From Plecoglossus altivelis (lineage: Eukaryota > Chordata > Actinopteri > Osmeriformes > Plecoglossidae), in assembly GCA_036571765.1 (NCBI GenBank), contig BROE01000016.1, forward strand, positions 12,283,838 through 12,347,837: 64,000 nt of DNA, given 5' to 3'. This document shows, in pieces, positions 49,610-61,223 of the stretch. Numbering within the stretch: the stretch's first letter is position 1; each line of letters starts with the position of its first letter. The translations under genes and the position numbers were made by a program. The notes beneath the pieces are model-generated. The model was not told the origin of the DNA. It searched no databases and worked only from the letters and a program-made list of their open reading frames with translations.

Positions 49610-51123
49610 GTTTACACATAACAGGCTTAATCGCACTTTTCTTCCTCAATTACTTCATTGGTTCACACAAGCAAGCAAAAAAATAGAAAATCGTTTATAA
49701 TATTGAGCTATTGGAAAGTAAAGCACTAAACCTTAACGTTAACATCTGTAGGACACCGAAAATACCCTTAGAAGTGTACTCATTAGTTAATTTACCCCCG
49801 GACTGGAGAGCTCAAATGATCTTTAATCCTATAATGGAAGTACAGTCAGTTACCTTACATATCAGCAGGTTTAACTGATTATATTTCAACGCGGCACTTG
49901 AATGTGTTTAAATCCAATGTACGCAGAGTACAGGAGTCTGTTTCACAGATATATGAGGAGCTATTGCGCTTTTATTAAACTGTTTAAAATATATTTTCTA
50001 TCTTCTACACACATGTCAAGAGAACAATGTATTTATAGGTGTAGTTTTTTTCGTATGAGCTAAACAAACAGTACTGTTTTTTGGTGATCTGGGTGAAGTG
50101 GATCTAGATACAGTCTGTCCTCCGTGGCATTTACGTGAAGATGAGAGAAGGGACATCTCTTCCTGGTGAGTTAGCCTGCTAGCTATGGTAATATAATTTA
50201 AAACAAATGTATCGAAACCAATACAAACCTTACTTAACGTTACGTGTAGCGCGGACTGTGTTCCTGTCACTCCTTAGTTATTTCGACTAATGTTTTCAAA
50301 AATTTCTTTCTGTGATTTAATCAACACAACAGATGAGTAGTTATGTGGCTAGCTTCAGCCACAAAGGCTGGCTAGTGTTTATAGCTAGGCTAGCTAGGGA
50401 GTGTAGCTGGGTATTTTTCTGGAATTGAGCTGGCGGTGAACCACCATAACCAATGTTAGTTGCTGGCTTAGTAGCTAAAATAGTGACAATGTATATGATT
50501 TGACATTAGCCTGCATGCCTAATCTGTAAACCCTATGGATGACTTGTTACTGTATAAAAGAAGTCTCTGATTTTGGAGTATTACCCTAGGCTAGCAAAGC
50601 TATTAAGTTATTGTCGTTAGATTTGATTCAATTCACGCAGCGCATCATTTGAGCCGAGTTAGATACAACTCGATTGTATTCAAGTTAAATGAATGATGTG
50701 TTTCATTAACTTTTCTGTAGTACTTGAATGAGTCAGTGTCTTGCCTCGTAAAAGTCATTGCCAACTCATTTGCATATGTCTTGTTTTCTATTCCTAGTCA
50801 TTCACATTCTGTAGGTTGTCAACCTGGTGAGCCAAAATGTTTGCTCCTGTGAATCTGTAAACTACAAGTGATCAACAACTCACTGGAATAGCCTCTCATC
50901 AACCAAAAATGGCAGAATGAAATTAAATGACAGATTCACTTTTTACAGTGAGCATTTTTCCATTCAATGATTGTAGAGGCTGCCACGTTAGTATGTTTTA
51001 CTAAACATACACTTTATGGGGACTTGTTGCATTGCAACAAGGTTGGACTGTTGATCTTGGGGGATGTTTAGCAGAATTGAAAACAAATGAAGACGTCCCA
51101 GCCTTAGACTTGATGAAAGCGTG
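49610..51123 (+). promoter_or_regulatory. csgalnact2: Intergenic plus putative csgalnact2 promoter and 5' UTR exon(s)
   Basis: No coding exon is visible. A plausible non-coding exon ends at 50164 (CTTCCTG before GTGAGT). GCTAGC-type words cluster from 50168 to 50395. A pyrimidine-rich acceptor lies before 50949. The exact 5' UTR structure needs transcripts. Confidence 0.4.
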
Positions 51124-53629
51124 ATGCCCAGGCGAGGGTTAACGCTGCAGGGCCGGGCGCGCTGGCTTCTCCTTGGTCTGTTCATACTCCTGGTGCTGCT
51201 GCTGTTTGCCTACTTGCTGGAGTGCACCCCCCCAGCAGATGTCAGCCTGATGCTGCCTGGCCTGGGTGCTGAGCCCTACGGTAAGGAGTACTGCCAAGCC
51301 ATGCTGCAGGAGCAGGAGGAGCACCACGTCAGCCGCACCACCAGCCTCAAGCGGCAGATCGCCCAGCTCAAGCAGGAGCTCCAGGACATGAATGAGAAGC
51401 TGAAGGTGCTGCAAGACAGAAAGGAGCTCCCTGGGATCCAGGGACTGGCTGACACCAAGGACCAAGAGCCTGGAGACCTCCTGGAATACCTCCACTCTCA
51501 AATCGACAAGGCAGAGGTGAACACAGGTGCTCGCTTGCCCAGTGAGTACGCTCTCGTCCCCTTTGAGAGCTTCACCTCCACCAAGGTGTATCAGCTAGAG
51601 ATGGGGCTGACGCGGCACCCAGAGGAGAAACCTGTTCGTAAGGACCGCAGAGATGAGCTAGTTGAGGTAATAGAAGCGGCTCTGGATGTCATTAACAACC
51701 CAGATGAGGAGGATGGCCAGGAGGAGGAAGCACCCATGCAGAGGCAGACCTACACAGAGAACCACTTCACTGAGGGTACGAGGGACCCTGACCATGGGAA
51801 ACTGCTACTGAGAAGTAGCTGTCAGAAGGCCATATTTGTGCAATGCTTCATATAATACAAGTGAAATGCATGATGTGGTAATCTTTTGTTCATTTTGATT
51901 TACAATTTGAATTCCGATCTGTGTGCAGGGCTATACAGGACTGAACGGGACAAAGGCACGCTCTACGAACTCTATTTTGCAAAAGAAGATTCTAGACACT
52001 TTCGACACGTTACTCTTTTCCGTCCATTTGGTCCTCTGATGAAGGTCAGGAGCACGTCTGTAGAGACATCAGGGATCATCATCAACATTATTGTGCCACT
52101 GGCAGGCAGAACAGAAACCTTCTCACAATTCCTACACAACTTCAGGTGTTGATTTGATTGATATCTAATTTTATATAATTTATTCCATAAATTATACTAA
52201 TTAACGTGTCTAAAATAGGTAAAATAAATGTACGTAAAAATGACTAGCCTATTCTATCTTCAAGGTTTCAGAATGTAAAGTTCATTTCAGCCAATGTGAC
52301 AAAGTGCTTCTCTTGTTTTGCAGGGAAGTTTGTATTCAACATGATAGACAAGTGCATTTGACCGTGGTTTACTTTGGACAGGGGGGCTTACAAGACGTTA
52401 AGTCCTCTTTAGAAAAGATGGCCAGGTTTGTTCTTGTATTGTAAACGATTTCATATCTACCCACGTTCTACCTGCTCATTCAATGGATCACATTGGACAA
52501 ATGGTTCTCACAAATCTCTATCCAGAGGCTCCTGGATGTGACAGCTGTTGCTCTTTGATTTGTAAACATTGTTATTTCTTCACCAGAGAGGAGGACTTCT
52601 CTAACTACACCCTCATCCCAGTGGATGAGGAGTTCTCCAGGGGCAGAGGTCTTGATATTGGAGCCCATTCCTGGAAGAAGGGTGATGTGTTGATGTTCTT
52701 CTGTGACGTGGATATTTACTTCACACTGGAGTTCCTCAACACTTGCCGTCTGAACTCTGCTTCAAGTAGGTTTATAAAATTATGGATTTTTTATTTATTT
52801 TATTTAAGTATATTTTGTAAATGTATAACAATTAATTTACTTGCAAATCTACAGTGGTCTTCTCATGATATTTGAACTGTATTGGTTGTGATGGCAAATA
52901 TGTAATGACAAACAAAACTTTGTTTTCTCTTTTTTTTATTTTGTAGACAAGAAAGTATTTTATCCAGTGGTTTTCAGTTTGTACAATCCTGCCATAGTTT
53001 ATGGAAATTTGGAGCTAGCTCCCCCCATTGAAAACCAGCTTGTAAGTGTAAAAAACCTTTTAATGTATAATTGAATTTATTTGCCTAATGTTTATGCATT
53101 GAATGACAAACTGCCTTTTTATACAGATTCATAAGAAAGATGCTGGTTTCTGGAGAGACTTTGGCTTTGGAATGACATGTCAATACCGCTCTGACTTCCT
53201 CAACATTGGTAAGCCATGTTGATAAGCCCAGTAAAGACAGTTTCATAATAAACAGAAGGTGTCGATTGAATATTTTATGTGAGAAAATTATTCAGGAAGC
53301 TACAATAGAGAACTTGATGTGTGATTTGCTTTCCAGGCGGTTTTGATCTTGAAGTAAAGGGCTGGGGTGTGGAAGATGTCCACTTGTACAGGAAATACCT
53401 GCGAAGCGACTTAATTGTGATGCGAACACCGGTATCAGGTCTATTCCACTTATGGCATGAAAAGCAGTGTGCAGATGAGCTGACACCAGAACAGTACCGC
53501 ATGTGCATTCATTCCAAAGCCATGAACGAGGCCTCCCACTCCCACCTTGGCATGCTGGTGTTCCGAGAGGAGATTGAGAATCACCTCCGCAAGCAGGCCT
53601 ACAAGACTCAGATCAAAGCTGATGACTGA
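51124..53629 (+). CDS. csgalnact2: Chondroitin sulfate N-acetylgalactosaminyltransferase 2
   Basis: Golgi type II membrane enzyme that adds GalNAc to start and extend chondroitin chains on the proteoglycan linker. Exons: 51124-51775, 51929-52145, 52324-52425, 52587-52765, 52947-53041, 53127-53208, 53337-53629. All phases join to 539 aa (human 542). Features: short cytosolic MPRRG tail, membrane anchor (about 14-34), coiled-coil stem (about 58-105, SLKRQIAQLKQELQ), RHVTLFRPFGPLMKV, metal-binding DVD (364-366) in FFCDVDIYF, WRDFGFGMTCQYRSDF, KGWGVEDVHLY, and HLWHEKQCADELTPEQY. I chose ATG 51124 because MPRRGL matches the family start; the adjacent GTG is not a start. Position next to ret is the same as in human. 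CSGALNACT1 is the close alternative, but the N-terminus and synteny favour CSGALNACT2. Confidence 0.95.
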
Positions 53630-53960
53630 ACAGGTGTGTTTCCCGCATGGACATCTTTGTCTCTGTGCCACTTGCAGTTCAGGCTCTGATGGTTTAGAGG
53701 ACATTAGAATGGCAGTACTAAATATGGTTAATTATTAAAATGCACTATAGGAAAAAGCTGTTTACACAAAAACCTCCAGTTATGTATAGTTTAGCTGAAG
53801 ACAAATGAATGTACTAAAATGTACAGGTACATTAATAAATGTGAAAAGTGATAGCCCTGAATAGCACTACCTGCATTAACATCAAAAGACTAGACATCTG
53901 TAGTTTGGACTAAACTATCAGGTGGCGGTCCGACCAAATTAAGGATTGGATACCTGTAAA

Positions 53961-53966
53961 AATAAA
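53961..53966 (+). terminator. csgalnact2: Poly(A) signal, csgalnact2
   Basis: AATAAAATAAAG sits about 330 nt after the stop, with a T-rich region after it. Confidence 0.5.
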
Positions 53967-54812
53967 ATAAAGTCCCTTGCCAGTCTCAAGCCATATCATT
54001 ATATTTTTTAATTCCTGTGAAAACTGGTTTTAAATTATGGTAAAAGGGATCTTTTTATATTAGCATAGGCTTTATTGAAAGGGAAAGGGACAATCAGTCA
54101 AAGTTTTCTTTGCATAAACAACTGCTTGGAATTTGTTCAAAAGCACAGTCCATAAATATTCCTAATCTTTGTTCCTGTCCAAAGAAAATGATTCCTAGAG
54201 CTGGGTTTAACCTTACATGAACGGAGCCGTTAAATGACAATTGTGCTGTGGTAAATTTGGGATTATTAACAAGTACATCATTTTTCAGCGTACATCATTC
54301 TAATTGTTTATGTTTTTATATTAAGATACTTGTGTGCCTACTAGCTGGGTGTGGGGAGGAAATACAAAAGAGATTATAATATACCTCTGAGGTTGATGTC
54401 AGTAATTAAAATGAATGACAATACATAGAGCAGCATTCAAAACTGAAGACAGTACGTTTGTTTTGATTGCCTCTGCTGAGAACATTGTTGGAAAGATATT
54501 TACACTTGGAAGAATGTGACCCTATCAGACAGCTTTTTATTTAGTTGTTTCAAAACTGAAGCTGAACATGATTACAAATGGATATGTTACGTATGTATTT
54601 TTTCTGTACACAAACATGCCAGTTTTGTTGCATTTTTGTTCCTTATTAGTTCAGTTAAGCATTGTCCTTCCATCTATTTACCCTGCTGCATGGCTTTCTA
54701 GATTATTTCTAGAAAGGTTTTTACTTTTTTTTTAAGGATTCTGTTTTTAACTGAGCTGTACTCAACACCAATACATTAAAAAAGACTTAACAACTGATGT
54801 GAGTGTAAACTA

Positions 54813-54818
54813 TTTATT
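54813..54818 (-). terminator. sec23ip: Poly(A) signal (minus), sec23ip
   Basis: TTTATT on the plus strand, read AATAAA on the minus strand, downstream of the sec23ip stop. Confidence 0.5.
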
Positions 54819-55208
54819 TTGACTTATTTCATCATAAAATAAATCTTACAAGTAGTATTTCAATTTCCTGTCACAATTGTTTAAATTCTCTCTGTCTCAG
54901 TTGGATCCATATACCGTATATTGCAGTAAATCTCAAGCAAGCTTCACCAGTTCGATAATTTAAGCTATAAAATGCAACTAGTGGTTTTAGAATCCACTAA
55001 TCTGTCAAATGAAATTCTTAATTTAAGACAAATGGCATAATACAAGTGTATTCATCATAATATAATTGACTACAAGAAATATAGAGAAAATAAAAGAAGA
55101 CTAACAGAAAAGCACGTATCAAATCAAAGAGCGAGAACACAATGCTGACAAGGGGCGTTTCTCATCCATTTCTGCAGGATTATTTTCTGCTCCAGCTAGT
55201 CCATTTCA

Positions 55209-58200
55209 TCAGTGCATATTTTCTGGCTGGATTCCCATGGTCTTGTAGATCTCTTTGAGAATAAGAAGAGCTGTGTCCTCTGACTCCCTGGAAGAATTGA
55301 AATATCATATCAGGTCCTAGATAAAAGCTAAGCTGAAGGACAATCGCAGATGACAATAAAACCAGTTAGACCAGGCCCACATACCAGTAGCACAGATGAC
55401 TCTGAAGGGCAAACAGGTACTCGTTGAAGCTTTCAATTGGCTTCTCCTGCAGAACGTAGTCGATGCGATTTCCTGCGTTCAACATTCCTATCTTTACCTG
55501 TGGCTCTTCCTCCCGCAGGGGCTCAGAACTCTCCACCATCTTGGATTCTGTCACAAAACCTAAGGGGGCATTTACAGTTTCAGGATCATATACATTAACA
55601 TTTACACTTTGACAATGAATGCCAACAAGGGGGTATTTTTGGTTTTGGTTAAATACAGCACGTCGTGGTATCAATGAGTGTCAATCAGAAAACTCACCCT
55701 CCTGCACCTGCTTCGCCTCCTCCTCTTTGATCTGATTGGCCACCATGGCCAGTTCAGCCTGTAGCTGGGCAGAAGATGTGTGAGCCCGGGCGAAGTCATT
55801 AAGCGTCTGCCAGGCACTCTTCAGGGAGCTGATGAAGCCGTGCTTCAAGTCTGAACCCATACGAGTCAGGCTTTCCTTCAGCTCTGCAACAGATAACAGT
55901 CCACCTTGTTAAATCCTCTTGTGACATGATGCAATGTAACTTCTGATCAGGACATGGTTGGGAAATTCACATTCAGCTGGATTAAGGTTAAAACTGCTAT
56001 GTATTCTAGATGTCCTTACCAAGATGAAGTCTTTTTCTCCCTTTGTGATGTGGAATGAGAACAGGCTTCAAATCCAAGTCGGGCATTATCATGGGCTCAA
56101 TCCTGTATGCAACTGGGTCCAGCTACAGCAAAGGAAAACTGTATTGTTACATCAACTGTTTGTCTGATATATAAATACAAGTGAATCCTTTTTGACTCAT
56201 GCATGCCATGAATAAGACCAATCACATTCCTCCGAGGGCAAACAGAGTCAGCCAGGTTCACAAACCGGATGGTAGATGTTGAAGAATCCTTTGCAGGTGG
56301 GCAGCTGATAAGTTTCCTCGATCTTCTCCAGCCCTCGGACTGTCAGGAACATTCCTATTGGAGATCCCAAAGCGAAGAAATTCTCTGGCTCAAAGTCCAG
56401 GGAGTGGTACACCACAGATACCTAGGCAGCGGAAGGGTGACACAGATATCATTTTCATTGCCAAGGTACAATACCATTTTACAACGTTTGTTTAAGAGGA
56501 TTATTTCTGCGAGAGTTGCATCCTTTCCACTGATGTGGTAAAGAAATGGGATGTGGTTTACCTGTCCGGTGCCAACTTCAAAGTAGTTGTAATCCACATG
56601 GATAGAGGAGACAGTCCTGCCCACAGGAAGCTTCATAGCACTCGCTTCTGGGAGGGGCCCGGATACTTGAGCGGCCACAACCTCCTGACTGGCTACTTTA
56701 GCTTCCTCCTTCTTCTCTTGTGCTGCCTGCTGTGTGACCAACGATGAGGTGACAAACAAAAGATACCTCTTCATGTTAAACTGTGGTTTTGGTTTGGAAG
56801 CTTCACAAGGGTGATTTCAGAGATGGTTGACAAACTAACCTGCTTATTCGCTTTTTCCTTCACATATTTCGCTATTTTCTTCCTTGGTCCCAGTGGAATG
56901 CCCATCTCTTTAAGATCATCAACTGTACACATCAGCTTCATATGAGGGGGAAAGAGAATAGTCAATACATCCCAGGTGCCTTGGCATTCAGTGTCCAGTC
57001 AATTCTCGACATAGATCATGTGAATACAAGCAAGGGGGTTCTTACAAAAGACTCAATATCTATCTTCTCCTGTTCAAAGGTGCTCTGGTATTCACATAAC
57101 CCCAAGTGCTCCAGCACAGTGGAGAGATCTTCAAGCTCTTCTGACTCTGCTGCAGGAACCTCCTCCACAACAGGTGGGACAGCAGCACTGTTACTCTGGG
57201 AGGTGGGGCCAGACACCTGATTTGACAGTAAAATGACAAATTAAAATTGTACTTTGATTGAAACAAACATTATTTTCACAAATGATTACGGTGAAGGTTT
57301 TTCATTATTGGGTTTAGAGGATGGCTTTGAACTCTCACCTGTTGGCTGTCTCCCAGGATGCCTCCATTAGAGGTGGGCATGGTTGGCATCCCTTGCAGGG
57401 GTGAGCAATTCTTCTGATTAGACAGCAAGTCAAACAGTATAAGAGAACCTGGATGGAACAAGGACATAAAACGATATTCAATTCGAATGATTCTCATTCA
57501 TTTTCAAAGCCTGAATAGAATGTCCACACCAAGACTAACCCAAGCTGTGTCCAGACACTGATACGCCTCCTTTGAAATGTGGATTTCTCTGCATGAACAG
57601 GGCATAAATCCTGTTAATCTCCTGGGCAACTGTGTCCATTATGGTCTGGCAGTAGGTTGGACTGTTGTAGAACAATACGTCTAACAAAGTCTCGTTCGTA
57701 AAATGACGCAAGCGTCCAGTACTGGGCAGGGTGATCTTCTTTATCCTCCTGAAATAGGAAGAATAACCATGCAGAGAATCGAAACATCAGTAAACCTGCA
57801 AATCCTGAAGGAGGATTGGTTTCACACTATCATGCTCTGTGGCTGTGTGTGTCTGTCACCTGTCCACCCCTGTGGCGTCTCCATGCAGGGCTGTGTGCCA
57901 CTGGACAGGAAGAAACTCCACCCTGCTGATGAGATGCTCGTCCTGGGCTTTCTTAAAGTGACTTTGCAACAACTTCAAGGACACGCTACGGAAATCGTCC
58001 ACTGACAAGACAAGAGTATATGACAATGGATTTCAGAACACGACTCGATCTTACTCGACAGATAAGATATAATAGAAGTAGGGTTTGGCTCATGGGAATG
58101 AAAGACAACAGGTGAAAACAAGCACCGTACCACACTCCACCATGCTCCTGAACCTCAGATCACACACTGGACCAATACCATGGACCATGAAGACGAGATG

Positions 58201-60470
58201 GTCCACCTGTGCCAGCTCTCCTGGAATTAGCAAACACAAAGATGTAGAAAGTACTTTAATAGAAGGTATTATTCTTTTTGAATGTGTCCTTCAATTCTTA
58301 ACATGTTAAATTAGTGAGATAATAATGCTAAGAGTTACCATCGGGTACTTCATCATGGTCATCATCGATGCCCCTTTTGACCACCCTCGGTCTGGCCTGT
58401 CCATCCTGGGTCGTGCCCCACTCATCCGGCATAGCGGAGGGTTGAAACTGAACTATAACCTGGGAAACAGAATGAAAGGGAACCACCGGTAACTATGGAC
58501 ATACCATACTCCACCTAATGAACACATACATGCCAAGAACAACGCCAGTTACCTTAGGATTGTGCATGACAATGGTTTCCCCAGATGGGAACTCCAGCCG
58601 TCGATGCCACTGGTTAGTGGACACAGCTTTCTTATATTCTCCCTGTACAAAAGGCAGAATATCACTCAGCAATCGCCCAGTCAGATCAGTCATCTCTCAG
58701 GACAAACTTCCAACTCGTGCGGCACATCGTTCACCAGCACTGCGTTTATTTGGTTCGTACTGACATCTTAACAGAGCTAATGAGACAAACCTCTAGCTTG
58801 TCGCTGAACTCCTCGGAGTAAGGAATGAAGCGGCTGTCTGCGTCTCCCTTGTAGAACCAGGTGCAGCGCCTGACCTCGGTTGGCTCCTCCTCCCAGTAGA
58901 CCGCCGTCCGGATGCGGTCATACAGCTGCACGTCGTAGCGCCCGCCATCCGTGCACACTATCACGCTCTCAGGGTCTGGTTGGACTGGAAGAAAAAAGAA
59001 ATGACTTTTACACAATAAGTAACAACAAATTAATCTACTTATAATAGGAATTAGTTCAATAGGAATCCTGACAAATGCATATCAACAAAGTCAGATTGCA
59101 GTAATATGTCATAATGTGCCCCCAAACCTGAGTTATAAATCTCCTCCAGCTGAAGAGAGTCAAAGATACTGAAAGGAAGCCAAACACTTTTAGATTCCAC
59201 TTGTTTGCAGAAGAACCAATGAGGCTGCACCGGCTCGTAGACATTGTAGTTGTATTGCATCATAGGGTTGGCAGGGACTAAGGCTCCAGAAGTGGTGGGA
59301 GCAAGAGGGGGTGTCTGCATCTGTGTGGTAGGAGGCTAGAGGAAGATGAACACAGATTTAGGCTCAACTTGACTACGAGCACCTTCATCAGAGGCGTTAA
59401 CCATGCATGGCATCAAACAGATAGATAATAAACAGTTGTTTACCTTAGAATATGTGGATGGCATCGTCTGGAACGTTTGAGCTGGAGAGCCAATAGAGTA
59501 GGGATTTTGTTGTGGTGGAAAAGGCTGGGACTGAACCTCTGGCGCTGCCACGTAGGGCTTTGCCCTGCTACTAATGGTGTTGTGGCGGTAAGGATTGTAG
59601 CTTTGTTGACTGGGCTGGGGAGGAGGAGGGGTCGCTGCACTAGGGGGCGGAGTGTATCGTCCTATTGGGTTCTGGTAAACACCACCACTAAACTGTGGCA
59701 CAGGGTTGGTTTGAGGTGCAGGAGTTGGAACCATGGCACCACTGGGTACAGAGATTGGACCTGATGTTGATGGGGCTACTGAGAGTGCTGGAGGTGCGCA
59801 TGGCTGATGCCCAATAGAGGCAAATGGATCGCTGCTGGTGACGGTATTAGAGAAGTAGTTAAAAGTGGCAGGGGCTGGGGCAGTTCCAGAGGTCTGTCCA
59901 AGAAAGCTATCTTCTTCTCCTACATCTGTTGAGTCATCTAGAAAAGAAAGATACCAGACAGACGTGACATAAGTTAGTTAGCACCATTTCTTTTAATAGG
60001 CCGTCTCAGCACTTACATTTTACAAGCACGAATAAGATGCTCACATGAACTCTTACTACGTGGAAATGATTTTCGTACTACTAGGCTACTAACAATTCAC
60101 ACATTTCTCGGCCCTGTTCACTATCTAAGGTTACAAAGGTATTTGGATTATTAGATATGGTGAAATGACACCAAAACAGAGACAAGGTCTACTCGGAGTT
60201 AATGATAAACCAGCCATTAACGACAGCTGACATGTCAAATGCACTGTTTTGGTGGTACAACTAGCAAGCTCACTTAGCTCAGAGCTAGGTTGCTAACTTT
60301 TGGCCAATGAATAATCACCCTATTAGCCTTATCTTACCTCCCGATAACACGGCAGGACCAGTGGCCTGGCTGACAGGTATGAACGGTAGATTAAAATTAA
60401 ATTCTGGTGCCGCAGTAAACAGTAAATTTGAGCTGGAACTGGCCACATTGTTAGTTTTCCTATCAGCCAT
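55209..60470 (-). CDS. sec23ip: SEC23-interacting protein (p125)
   Basis: Phospholipase-like protein at ER exit sites that links the COPII SEC23 and SEC31 layers and binds phosphoinositides. Minus-strand exons: 60470-60338, 59937-59444, 59320-59128, 58984-58791, 58642-58553, 58459-58339, 58220-58131, 58001-57860, 57748-57540, 57448-57339, 57216-57046, 56935-56840, 56729-56562, 56421-56266, 56122-56020, 55883-55698, 55547-55385, 55287-55209. All phases join to 965 aa (human about 1000). Domains in order: Pro/Gln-rich SEC23-binding N-terminus with YNPYRHN (1-220), WWE (about 228-336, HWFFCKQVE...), lipase-type GHSLG with Ser554 spanning the exon 9/10 join, SAM domain (about 619-681, MCTVDDLKEMGIPLG), and C-terminal DDHD domain (about 712-960). 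The N-terminus is somewhat shorter than in mammals. It is divergent from mcmbp, as in human. Confidence 0.96.
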
Positions 60471-61223
60471 TTTCAGCCAAATTACACGTAGCCAAGCTTA
60501 TCCCACTGCCGGAGCAGTCATTAGTACACAACCCGGATATGGGCGGAAGATTTCATTCCTGCGTTGAAGAGTCCACTGATTTGTTAGCATAGTGATAGCT
60601 CTGCTGAACTTCTACATATCGTAGGTCGCACCAGAGACTGTTTAACAGTCTGTAAACGAGCTCAGGGCCTACTGTACACCGGTTGTGTTGAAACGAAGAT
60701 GGACAGTACTGCTGCCCCTGCTGGTGTGGAGAACTATTAACACTGTGGTCGCGTCAAGAAAAGTAGGATAACAAATCTAATAAAAGGTTAACGATATATG
60801 ACATATGATTTAATCTCACCAAAAATACGGTATAGTTCTAAAAAACTGTATCCCGACTGCGCAAGATAAAGAAGTTTCTCAGCAGGGCTAGAGAGGGTAC
60901 TTTAGACGTGCTTTCCCCTTCCTTTTTAAGTGGTAAACATTTATGTTAAAACTATTGAATATTTGAATTTAACAAGATAACACATCTAATGATACATTAT
61001 TTTCTTTGTTATTGTGTGAATATTTTCGTGTGCTCTTCGTGCTGAATATGATGACGTACAGTTAAAGTTTCGCTTAAGTTCTGATGACGCAATTTTCCCG
61101 CCACAGAGTGGTCCTGCCTTGACAGTCAAATTGGACAAAGTTGGTGTCTGACTCACTTACTCCATAAATTTACGTTGTTGCGACACTGATTTTACCGATT
61201 CATTTTACTTATTCTGCCTTATG
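60471..61223. promoter_or_regulatory. Bidirectional sec23ip / mcmbp promoter
   Basis: The two start codons lie 753 nt apart, head to head. On the mcmbp side there are CRE-like TGACGTAC (about 61052) and TGATGACGCAA (about 61082) elements and an E2F-like TTTCCCGCC at 61094-61102. A GGGCGGAAG (GC box/ETS-type) word at about 60540 is near sec23ip. No TATA box is obvious. Shared regulation is inferred from spacing. Confidence 0.6.
61094..61102 (+). promoter_or_regulatory. mcmbp: E2F-like site TTTCCCGCC
   Basis: Exact match to the E2F core (TTTSSCGC), about 120 nt before the mcmbp ATG. MCM-pathway genes are classic E2F targets, so the site fits the gene, but binding is not shown by the sequence. 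Confidence 0.5.

Larger units (their letters stand above)
53630..55208. other. Convergent 3' UTRs of csgalnact2 and sec23ip
   Basis: A/T-rich tail-to-tail region. Plus-strand AATAAA at 53961 could end csgalnact2. Minus-strand AATAAA (plus 54813-54818) could end sec23ip about 390 nt past its stop. No other gene is visible. Confidence 0.6.

Noticed and set aside
51139..51501. 120-codon minus frame rich in Leu
   Set aside because: Antisense shadow of csgalnact2 exon 1 caused by its coiled-coil codon bias.
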